Source of the DNA: Liolophura sinensis
Lineage: Eukaryota > Mollusca > Polyplacophora > Chitonida > Chitonidae
Direction of reading: 5' to 3'
DNA: 64,000 nucleotides
NCBI RefSeq assembly: GCF_032854445.1
Contig: NC_088295.1
Location: forward strand, 92,185,805-92,249,804
The translations under genes and the position numbers were made by a program. The notes below the pieces were generated by a model. It searched no databases, was not told where the DNA came from, and saw only the letters and a list, made by a program, of their open reading frames with translations. Position 1 is the first letter of the stretch, and each line of letters starts with the position of its first letter. Shown here piece after piece: positions 1-10,139 of this stretch.

Positions 1-90
1 TGTGTTCTGCCAATATCTCAATACCAGAATTATGTTCTGCCAATATCTCAATACCAGAATTGTGTTCTGCCAATATGTCAGTACTAGAAT
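1..90. repeat. 30-bp tandem repeat, three copies at window edge
   Basis: Three consecutive 30-bp units, each with the core ttctgccaatat and ending in agaat. The third copy differs by a few bases. The array starts at base 1, so it probably continues to the left of the window. Confidence 0.9.
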
Positions 91-1560
91 GTCTAAATAC
101 CATGATCTGACAATTAAATTGTCTTCTGGTGTTCTGTTCGATAAAAGGTACAATGCTTAAGGCTGAAGATCTAACGACATTGAGCAATGTTGCGTATAAT
201 CCGACAGATGGCGCTATATGTAGGGTGTGAGAAGTTGGTGAGACATACAATCACACGAAGGTATGCATTGGGTGTACACACACTGCCATGAGACGCACAG
301 TCACACGAGCGTCCAACTGGATGCACACTCACGGCCACGATGCGCACAATCGCATGAAGGTCCGCATTGGCTGCAGCACACAGGCCAGAAGTACAGTCAC
401 ACGAGGGTCTGCATTGGGGGCACACTCTCAGCCATGGCGAACGGCAAGAGAGCCTCTCCAGCTCATGGTGTAGCTTTCCAAAAATAACACTCTCCTATTC
501 CACGGTTGTGACATAATATTGATTTTGACAGTTGAGATTCACACATTTAAAGGGCCGAATTCGATCTGAAGTCAGGACAGAGATTGTGAGCCGCTGGATA
601 TGCTAGTGTGAACACATCTCCTTTATAACATATTTACCATGAATAATGTAAGGGATGGCGGCACTTAGGGATGAAGAAAATCTGTGTTGTGTTGAATAAC
701 AGCAATTCACCGTGCTCTGAATACGCCTAGTGAAATAAGCCGGGAAGTTGGGTTTGAAAAGCACAGAGTGGCCTTAAAAAAATCACTGAGCGTTATCGGA
801 TCAAACATAAAGCGTTTTAGCAGAGCTTTCTCAGTTAGCAATTAATGAACTCTCCACTGCAGATTAAGAAACAGCTGCAAATAACCTTAATCGCTTTTAG
901 GGCCATTTTCTCAGTTCTTTGCTCTCCATATTGACTCGACCTGGAAATGCAGCAGTGTTGTTGTAAACACTGCGGTGTCATTGTGCGTGCTGCTCCTATG
1001 CAGACATCTTGTCACGAGGTGACGGCGAAGCAAAAACGCGGGCTCTTCCACAGGGCTTATACACTTAAAACTGACACAAACCTGTCTGAATGATAACTGA
1101 TGTCCGCATTCATTTTGACGCTATTGGCGATATTTTAGCGTAAAAATAAGATGTAATAAATTTTAATCTACAGTTTAATCTTACTGACGATCTTCTACAA
1201 CACGATATCTCTGGGATCAATCCACTTTATATGAGCTACCGTTATATGTAAGTCAGTAGGATGCAAAACACCGCTATACTAACGGTAGAAGATTTGTATA
1301 GAAGGTCAGCGACAAATTTCGTTAAACTCCCAGCGAATATTTTACGAGTATTTCTTTCTAGGGAAACCATTAAAAGAGTATTTACCTGCTACAATTCAAA
1401 AGATTGGCTTCCATTGTGTCTGTACTGTTACAAACACAGAGCACTACAACTGTATATGGTCATTGTTCTGTTAACGGGTTATTTGACGTCGTGTATGATT
1501 ATATATTTACCGCCCTAGCGTTCAGCATTCACGCAACACCACGTTCTTTCCAAACCGATA
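91..1560. other. Gene-free stretch, nothing recognised
   Basis: About 1.5 kb of unique-looking sequence. Open frames are short (85 codons or fewer), have no recognisable domain and no splice-site context that would join them. The stretch at about 840-1050 is less AT-rich than its surroundings, but I cannot assign it a function. Confidence 0.6.
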
Positions 1561-1806
1561 CAGTAACATCACTGACTGAGTCGTGAGGTTCATGCAGTAA
1601 CATCACTGACTTAGTCGTGAGATTCCTACAGTAACATCACTGACTTAGTCGTGAGGTTCATACAGTAGCATCACTGACTTAGTCGTGAGATTCCTACAGT
1701 AACATCACTGACTTAGTCGTGAGGTTCATACAGTAGCATCACTGACTTAGTCGTGAGGTTCATACAGTAGCATCACTGACTGAGTCGTGAAGTTCATGCA
1801 GTAACA
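1561..1806. repeat. 34-bp tandem repeat, about seven copies
   Basis: The unit begins cagtaacatcactgactta and starts at 1561, 1595, 1629, 1663, 1697, 1731 and 1765. Copies alternate between a gattccta ending and a ggttcata ending, which suggests an older two-unit (68-bp) higher-order step. From 1807 to about 2199 I see no gene or repeat apart from a motif at about 2143 (gctatatattacgtat) that recurs at about 2809. Confidence 0.92.
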
Positions 1807-2199
1807 CAGCGACTTGATCAGACTTCTGAATTAGGCTACATGGTTTTTTGCATTGAATATGATCATGATCTTACAAATGTGCTGGCCTATTAACTCTTGT
1901 TGTTAGCTCTGTCTTTGATGTTAGATATGACAGTCAGATAGGAATTTTTAATTCTGCTGGCTGTAACATATTACGGTCACACACAATGTACACAGCTCTG
2001 AATGCGCTATAAACTTCCTACTGGCTCTTATGTCATTCTACTTATTTTATGAAATACCCGTGCTAAAACCCTTTCTGCCATTATACTTTACATAATAAAG
2101 GACCTGGTACGTTAAGGCAGTGAATCGGCCCCAGATCTGGGATATAAGCCTGCTATATATTACGTATGCGTGATCGCATGGTGTCGTAACGCTATTTAC

Positions 2200-2409
2200 G
2201 CTCCCGTAGTAACACTAGTTACGATACCACAGTAACACCAGTTACGATTCCATAGTAACACTATTTATGATCTCATAGTAGCACTAGTTATGATCCCAAT
2301 GTAGCACTATATACGCTTCCGTAGTTACGATCCCATAGTAACACTATTTACGATCTCAGAGTAACACTAGTTATATCTATGATCCTATAGTAACACTAAT
2401 TACGATCCC
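2200..2409. repeat. 22-23-bp minisatellite, forward orientation
   Basis: About nine diverged units built on the core catagtaacactagttacg. The reverse complement of the same unit forms the longer array at about 3340-4075, so the two arrays are one family in opposite orientation. Confidence 0.85.
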
Positions 2410-2697
2410 ATGACCACAAAGACGACGTACGCTGTTCCCCCATGTATTGACAAACTAGATGGTATTACTCCCATGGCCACAAAAACGACGTACGCTGTTC
2501 CCCCATGTATTGACAAACTAGATGGTATTATTTCCATGGCCACAAAGACGACGTACGCTGTTCCCCCATGTATTGACAAACTAGATGGTATTACTCCCAT
2601 GACCACAAAGACGACGTACGCTGTTCCCCCAATATATTGACAAACTAGATGGTATTACTCCCATGACCACAAAAACGACGTACGCTGTTCCCACACG
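2410..2697. repeat. 63-bp tandem repeat, 4.5 copies
   Basis: Units start at 2410, 2473, 2536, 2599 and 2663. Each carries accacaaagacgacgtacg followed by a stretch ending in aaactagatggtatta. Because 63 is divisible by three, open frames run through it on both strands; these are repeat artefacts. The fourth unit has one extra base. Confidence 0.93.
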
Positions 2698-3339
2698 AAT
2701 AAACTTCAGTTGACAGCACTTGACTAACGGATTGTCAGTAGGTGCAATTAAACAATAAAAATAAGCCTATAATTGTGCAGAATTTGGGTATATATACACT
2801 TATAAGTCTGCTATATATTACGTATAGCACGACATTCACATGTAACCTCAAGCGGGATTCACGTATGATTTCGGCTTAACAATTATCGATTCTAATTCAT
2901 GGTAACACTTATTTAATGCAATTTGTCCTAATCCGTTACTCACGCAAAAGTATTGTTCCGAAAGAAACACTATGATTTGAACTCTTTCTCCAAATGCTAT
3001 GTGTTCTCCAAAGTGACTTCGTTAATTCACAGTGCTATAAAGTATGCCTTGCCAACTCAGAAATATGGATTTTAAACTTGAAAATAGCGTTATAAAGTTT
3101 ATGTTTTACAGATGAAGACAAGAAACTTTCACAGTACAAGTTTCAGTAAATCTATATTCTGGTTAACATTGATCTTTGTTTAATAAATAAATAACTCATC
3201 GCTTCACTGCAACTAAAAAAAATTGTCGTTTTTGATTCATGGCCTTGTAACTTTCACTGGTGCTTTGACCAAGTTTTATACTTCTGATTAAAAAAAATAC
3301 AGAATTGTGCAGGGATTTTGAAACTTGTACTTTCGGATC
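2698..3339. other. AT-rich spacer, nothing recognised
   Basis: An AT-rich stretch of about 640 bp between the forward and inverted copies of the 22-23-bp satellite. No coding frame or RNA gene was recognised. Confidence 0.6.
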
Positions 3340-4075
3340 GACACTAGTGCCACTATTGGATCGTAACTAGTGTTACTATGGGATCGTAACTAGCGTCACT
3401 AGGGGATCGTAATTAATGTTATTATGGGATCGTAACTAGTATTACATGTACTATGGGATCTTAACTAGTGTCACTATGGGATCGTAACTAGTGTTACTAT
3501 GAGATCGTAAATAGTGTTACTATGGAATCTTTACTAGTGTCATTACGGGATAGTAATTAGTGTTACTAAGAGATCGTAACTAGTGTCTCTTTGGGATCGT
3601 AAATAATGTCACTACGGGATTAGTGTAACTAGTGTTGCTACAGAATCGAAGCTGGTGCCAATATGGGACCGTAACTAGAGTCACTATGGGATCGTAACTA
3701 GTGTTACTATGGGATCGCAACTAGTCTTACGATGTGATCTTAACTAGTGTGACTATGGGATCGCAACTAGTCTTACGATGTGATCTTAACTAGTGTGACT
3801 ATGGCGTTACTGCCGGATCATAAATAGTGTTACTATGGGATCATAACAAGTGTTACTAGGAGATCGTAAATAGTGTCACTATGGAATCTTAAATAGTGTC
3901 ACCATGGGATTGGGATTAGTGTTACTAATTAGCTAATTAGTTAATCAGCAGGGATCGTAACTAGTGTCACTACTGTATCTTAACTAGTGTCACTTCGGGA
4001 TGGAAGCTAATGTCACTACGGGATCGTAACTAGTGTCACCACGGGATCGTAAATAGTGTCACTACTGAACGAAGT
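3340..4075. repeat. 22-23-bp minisatellite, inverted orientation, about 30 copies
   Basis: Diverged units with the core gggatcgtaactagtgttac. The reverse complement of this core matches the 2200-2409 array. A sub-block around 3715-3800 is itself duplicated (a 46-bp block repeated). The opposed arrays could form a long imperfect stem around the 2410-3339 segment. Confidence 0.9.
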
Positions 4076-4107
4076 TCTACAAACATAAGGGTATAATGAC
4101 TGTCCTG

Positions 4108-4476
4108 CTAGAAGGAAACGCCATTGCAAGATTGGGGACAGACTGTCCAAAATGCCCATTTATACAATGTCGAAAAGTTCACACACTGCAGAAAACCAAA
4201 ATTTTGTATAATAGTTTCTCTTATAAAATTACATTCTAACATTTCTCTTTTCTGATTGCAAAGGTCGTTTTCGCAGATCGAGTCATTCCTGTTTACAGCT
4301 ACGGCAAAATAACCGCCCATGATTTTCCAATCCTCCAGTCTAAGGTTACACTGGCATATACCGTTCGCCAAGCCAAAACAAGGAGATTTCATTAGTCTTT
4401 GGTTTTGACTGCAGTCAGGTTTGAACTCAGAACTGATCCATAATACAAATATATCGTAGGAATGCAGCGTAAACAC
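4108..4476 (-). other. Cysteine-rich 122-codon open frame, coding status doubtful
   Basis: An open frame with about ten cysteines in its last hundred residues, several as C-x3-C or C-x4-C pairs (for example CQC, SICENDLC, TVCPQSC). It has no clear signal peptide and matches no family I can name. It is the only frame in the left 25 kb, outside the arrays and the reverse-transcriptase relic, that is both longer than 100 codons and compositionally unusual. It could be one exon of a secreted protein or a chance frame; I favour chance without transcript support. Confidence 0.2.
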
Positions 4477-5767
4477 TTAAGACTCACTTGAGACCCGCAT
4501 TTGTAGGTGCCTTATACAGAAAGAGATAAACAATATGTAGCTGAGGTATAAAGGGTGGATTAAATACAGATGGACGGCGCCGGTCCAGTCTTGTACTCTG
4601 TAATAGACAATTTAGGTACATCACGTAAAAGCTAAAAATCTAGACGTGAAATCCGATATTCGTATACCAGCCAACCATACTGAATGCTCCGGGTCAATAA
4701 CCGCAAGACCAATTTGCAAACAACATAGAACACAAACCACTGTGTTTAATTTAGGGGTAGAGTATGGAAAGCTGTAGAGATAGAATGAGTGAATGCTTCT
4801 GGCTTAACGCCACATCTGCAGTGTTACAATCATATCCTACTGACTGAGGCTAATATCCCTGTAGACGGTTGCAATCTCAAGTCTCTTCTATTTTGCCAGG
4901 ATGATTTATGTAATCTAGTCGTGGTATTCTCTTCCAGACAGTACATCATCTTTGCCTTTATTTAATAATCCAAGACTTATAAGTACTTCTGTCATGAAAT
5001 GACACACAAGCCAGATGAAAATTAGTCCCATATCGACTAACCTTTGCTTTGTATTTTATGTGGCCTTTGTAAAAATGCCATTTTACCACCATATGATCAT
5101 GTCCGTTGTGTGTTTTCCCAGGCCATGTGGTCCCTGTTCCGTTACCCCTTGTACTTCAGCACCTGAATGGAGCTATTACAGCGAACAAAGAGGAACTACT
5201 CAGGACGTGACAACTGTTCCATTATAAGCTAAGGAACCATGTAGCTACAAGTTGGCGATGACATACGCCGGGAAGCTATAAACCAATTTTATGAGTTCTC
5301 GAAACGGTCTGGACAAACACAGACCCGTCCGATACGGGAATAAAATCGGTGTGGGGTGATGGTGGGGAAACAGAGAGGCTGTCCTGACAGCCTTACCTTT
5401 GGGAAATAACTCTAAGAGAAGACAAAATTACCCAGCCTTGTTACAATGCTAACTGTACTGTTTCTGTTATCTGAGCAACAAATATGTTAATTTACCCTCA
5501 AAACACCTAACTATTAAAGGTAAAAGTGTGGACACATGATCACCTGGTCATTGGATATATACTCATCTGGTGAAGTCGGCTAACCATTAGCTTACTGAAG
5601 AAGACGGAGAGAAATTAAAGCTCTTGGTCAAGCTTCTATTGGGTGTTGTGGGGGGGGACTTGCAGCTGCATGGCCATGGATTACAACCCGTAAGCTTGCA
5701 AGCTAGGGAATGTAAAACATTACCATGATCAGGTGGCCTGATAGACAACAAGTTCTCTGGGGAGTGT
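4477..5767. other. Gene-free stretch
   Basis: No supported gene. Open frames are 70 codons or fewer and lack recognisable domains. Weakly similar segments occur at about 4650-4730 and 6155-6230 (both contain ataccagcc and caata motifs), possibly remnants of a dispersed repeat. Confidence 0.5.
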
Positions 5768-5833
5768 CGTCGTCATATGACTGAAAAATTGTTGAGTACG
5801 ACGTTAAACCCCAAGCACTCACTCACTCACTCT
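5768..5833 (+). mobile_element. SINE 3' end (cactcact-tail type), truncated
   Basis: The segment from cgtcgtcatatgactg through gttaaaccccaagcactc and a run of actc repeats matches the 3' end of the fuller SINE at 23371-23703, which lies on the other strand. Only the last 65 bp or so are present, consistent with a 5'-truncated or decayed insertion. Confidence 0.8.
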
Positions 5834-6639
5834 GGGGAGTGTCCAAGGTGTACGGTCAGTCGGCAGGATACTCTACCATACACTGGCCCAATCTAACGAC
5901 CCTAAACACTCCACAGTTAATTCACTGAAAGCACAGTCACCATTTGGTGACCACTCAGTCACCATCCCAAACACTGCCTTGGTGAGATAACCCATAGAGG
6001 GGCAGGTTAACAGGTTAGGAATTAATCACGTCTCTCTCTCAAAGATTATCTGAATTTGAATTACTGCAGAAACACCGAACTTTCGAGTAAAGTACAAGAC
6101 TAGGCCCCGTATACAACTCATACAACACTATTACATGTAAATCTATGCGTCGAAACGGAAATTGACATACCAGCCGTCAATCAAGAAAGACGTTCTTTGT
6201 CAATAATCACAAAGCCAATTCCCAAATTGACCTTTAACAGAAATTACCAAAGAACTAAGAAAGCATATAAAGTACGAAAGTAGGACGAAATCATATTAAG
6301 AGAAGCTGTCAACAGTTTTCAGTGATGTAGGAAAGACGCAAGGTATGTTCTGGGCGACTGAGTGAAGTCGGTATCCCAAACGTGCACCATGCTAGAATGT
6401 AAGGTGTCGATTATAAAATATGTATCTCCGTTGCGCTTTGATTGCAACTATTCACATATCCGAAGTGGCGATCTAATTCAACACGATGAACATATCGCCC
6501 CTAACCCAGGGTTAAGCGGAATTAGACACATTCATGAAGAGATTCTGGACGCTCTGTCCACATTTATTTACAAGGAAATTATACTCATTGTAAAATTTAA
6601 GAGACCTAGACTGAAGGCGTTTGTTGGAATAACCTTGAA
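5834..6639. other. Gene-free stretch
   Basis: No supported coding region. The 103-codon plus-strand frame that enters the next feature is antisense to retroelement sequence and begins at a non-ATG codon, so it is not called. Confidence 0.5.
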
Positions 6640-7115
6640 ACACAAGTTTTTTCCAGTAATAGCTTGCATATAGGATCTAACAAATGCTACAAGACGAGAT
6701 ATGTACACGCCATATGCACGACCATTCCGTATATTGCTGTCCAAGTAAGGATAATTTACAATGTCAACACTGAAACTATCTCTCTTGCCGCACAGTCTGC
6801 GAGAAAGGAATCCGTTTGGTCTTTGTACAAATATAGGTCAAGATAAGATGTACCTACAGAACCCGTGGTTTCCTTTAAATCCAGCGAAGGTGGGTGGATA
6901 TCTTTCACAGCCTTTGTTATATATAGATTGTTTAAAGCTAGCAGATTATCAATGTACCTTTTAGTAAATGAAAAAGACTAGGTCTGGCGAGGATTACTTC
7001 TTAATAGCGTCTGCATATAGCCGCATTCATAATGTATGGGTCAGCCAAAACGAGGGCACAATTGGACCCATCGGAATACCTATACACTGTTGATATATTG
7101 TTTCCCGAATTTCAT
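6640..7115 (-). pseudogene. Frameshifted reverse-transcriptase relic (Penelope-like or related retroelement)
   Basis: Reading the minus strand and changing frame at least three times recovers a chain of reverse-transcriptase landmarks in order: QQCIGIPMG at about 7095-7060, NCALVLADPYI just after it, FTKRYIDNLLALNN at about 6960-6920, DIHPPSLDLKETT, SYLDLYLYKD, then RDSFSVDIVNYPYLDSN and AYGVYISRLVAFVRS near 6700. GIPMG, the RYIDD-type catalytic box (here YIDN, second Asp lost) and the YGVYISxL tail are typical of a retroelement RT family widespread in animals, which I associate with Penelope-like elements. The family name is from memory and less certain than the RT call. No intact frame remains, so it is dead. 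Confidence 0.72.
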
Positions 7116-10100
7116 ATAGATGTTATTAATGCAACTCAAGCAACTCGATGAACAACGAAAGCCACTTACCCCTGGCTCCAGAAGACCTCGATCCTGTACA
7201 GAATGCCGTGTACAGCGCAGCCTGTGTCCTTCCAGCTCGTCCTATCTTATACCGTCTATAGCGCTACTCCTGTCTTGTCAACGTGTCTTGTTTGCTTCCG
7301 CCAGTACCAAAGATTCTCTTTCCCTACTCCACCTAATGGATTACGCATTACAGGCTATTAGCTGATGCCAAAGTAGGAAGCTTTTCTTCACAGGTCCCAT
7401 TTATATGGTATCCAAAAACACAAACTCTATCAAAAGAAGACGATAGTGGTTTCATTAATATAAACTTAGAGAGCTTCTTCAGATCACTGGTAAGAAGGGT
7501 TAGGAAGGCATACCAAGTGGCCCGTCTGTTGCTCTGGTAATACAGCAGACAGCGGTGGTCTTCGGAGTTCTTCAGTCTTTACTGGTGTCAGAGGCCAATA
7601 GTGGAGCGAAAGCAACAGTGAGAGTGATTGACGCTTCTGACTCCATTATGTAAGACGGTTTACAGAGGGCACAGACCTGTCATGGAGGCGTCTCGCTGAA
7701 CGGCAGCCACATTTGAAATTCTAAGGAAAGCCAAATGAAAAGTGTCGTACTTGTTGAGAAAGTCTATAAATCGATAAGAAATGATTTTGACTGGGACGGA
7801 CGAACGGCCGGAGTGGAGCAGAAACTACGACGCAGCCAAAAGCTCTGTTGCGTTTTTAACTAGAATTGTATTTGAACTCCGCGAAACATTTTGTGTGACG
7901 TTAACGGAGCTTTGCCCAAGGCTTACTTTGGCAGAACCGCCGAGCTAAGTGACGACGCAGTGGAGTGAAACTGTTGACTGCGGGGACATCTTGACAGGGA
8001 AAGGCAATATGGCGCAATGGTGGTTCTGACTCAAAGCTAAATATACGGAGTATTGCGTATGCCACGGGGAAGAAAAACTGGCGGGCGAATCGATAGGGGC
8101 AAATTTCCCTACGCCTTGTCTCGGAAGCACTTCAATTATATTGTCAAACCGCAGAATTTGAGAAGTGTTTAGTCAAAGACCCAAATATATCTGCTGCACA
8201 AATTATGGGTTTATTCTGATGGTTAGGTTAGACTTAACATTCATCAGATAATAGATGGACTATACGTTTCACTTTAACCCTTGCTTAGGATACAAATGGA
8301 CTACGTAACAGTCTTCGTTGCTCATTAATTTAAACTAAAAAAAATTATTGGGTTTAGAAATGCATTGCCGATTTTACTCACAGAGCCGTTTGTTCAGAAA
8401 CGAACAGAACCAAGGAGCTTACTTCCTTGGGATAAAGATGTGAGCATGAAGGACTGAGCAAATCTGACTGCGTACGCTTTCTTCAATTTTCTTCAGCTAA
8501 CAAACCTGTGTCATGGTATAAATGAAATAATAATATAGGCACAAATCGTACAAAAGTGAAGAAGCGTTTATAAGAGACTCTCGCTGGCTCATTAAGGTTA
8601 TGTGTTGTTTTCGCCGTTGTCAATCTGCCCATACACAAGCGGTGAAATCACAGACTCCAGTCTAGCTTTACTGGTATGATTGCGTCTCTCAGTTAGGAGT
8701 TTTGTCAGATGCCTGGCAAGGTTTAGCTGCAGACAGGCCGACTTCCCCCACCTAAAACTCCTGAGAACCATATAGGTGAAAACAGGGCGCTAATAGCGGT
8801 CAGATAAATAGGCCTACGTAAATTCATTCCAACCATCGTCAGCGATCATCGAATTAATGGTCTTGCGTCAGTATTTTCGGAAATATGGATTTATCAGTGT
8901 AGGAACTCATACCACTACATACCAGGCCGGTTACCATTGGCCTACGAACTGTGTGAATGTATACTATAGGCTTATGTCGGACCGAGTATTTTCATGCCTA
9001 CCGCCTGACCCTGTATACAGGAACGCGGTTATTCAGGTAAACTCTTGTCTCCATTTTTACACAAACCACAAGTCGTATTGTGTGGATAGAGAGCGTTCTT
9101 CGCGCACAAATTAGTGAGGAAGGAGAGTACAAGTACATCTGGCGAACCTTGTGAACCAGTACTGTGACGTACGTCTAGAGCGATGCTAACTCTCCCAGTC
9201 GGTACACATCGGGTCCGATTGATGAGGAAATATTGCCGGATCCGGGCAAGCTGGTTATTAGAACGAACGGATAGTTAGTTACGGAGAAAACCACGATGAA
9301 CCTTGGGGGGACGTCGGCCACTTCATTCTATCCTCGCTGATGAAGGCAGCGACGAGGTCCAAACCAGAGAAATGAAGCGCAGTTATTTAATGAGAGCGCA
9401 GAGAAGAAAACCAGCAGTTGGTGAGAAAGGCAGTGATTTCTGATGGTAGAGAAGATATACGGTTGGAATGTGCCATGTTGGATGGGGAAACTAGTGTCAA
9501 AGACAAGCGCTGCGACTCTGCCATTTATCTTCTGTCCATATTTACCCTCACTGTGCTGATTATCACAACGTTAGTCTCCAGTGCGCAATATCGAGAGGAA
9601 AGTTGGACCCTCGGGGGGATAGAGGCCGATGAATTATATACAAAGAGTATGGGCTAACTCAATTAGCAGGGCGGAAATTGATCACAAATAGAACACAGCA
9701 ATACAGCAAAATACGCCTCAAAAAGTAATTGTTCTTTTTCAGGACAGGAAGTAAACCAATTGTTTAAGATGACGTTTTTTGCCTGATAATATGCTGAGTT
9801 ATTAAAATATCTTCAACTGCGGCAAAATGCGCGAAATATTTAAGAGGCACAGTGCTGATGGATGACTTAGAGGACAACTTATATGGCTGGCAATTAAATG
9901 TTGAGCTGAGACTTTCTGCTAATCGTTCCTCGTCCATTGTCTTTGGTGAGAGGGAGGCCTGAAAAAATGGAGGTAATTGTGATTCCCGATTAAACTAAAA
10001 AATAAATTGGAACTGTCTCGGCTATTCGTTTTTCCTCAATCAAAGTTTGCTGCTTTTAATGGTCTGAAAACATTAGATATTTTTGACACTGCTTATCATG

Positions 10101-10139
10101 CTTAACTTTGATTCGCCATGGACATCTTCCTAAATGAAA
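7116..10139. other. 3-kb gene-free stretch
   Basis: No supported gene, RNA gene or repeat array. A 79-codon frame at 9418-9657 has one hydrophobic segment (about residues 36-55), but its start is GTG, it is isolated and it has no recognisable family. Confidence 0.5.

Noticed and set aside
1-90. CRISPR-like array at the window start and other regular repeats
   Set aside because: Units are contiguous, with no unique spacers, and the genome is animal; these are minisatellites.
6362-6673. 103-codon plus-strand frame
   Set aside because: Begins at GTG and overlaps retroelement sequence on the opposite strand.
9418-9657. 79-codon frame with one hydrophobic segment
   Set aside because: Starts at GTG, isolated and not similar to anything recognised.
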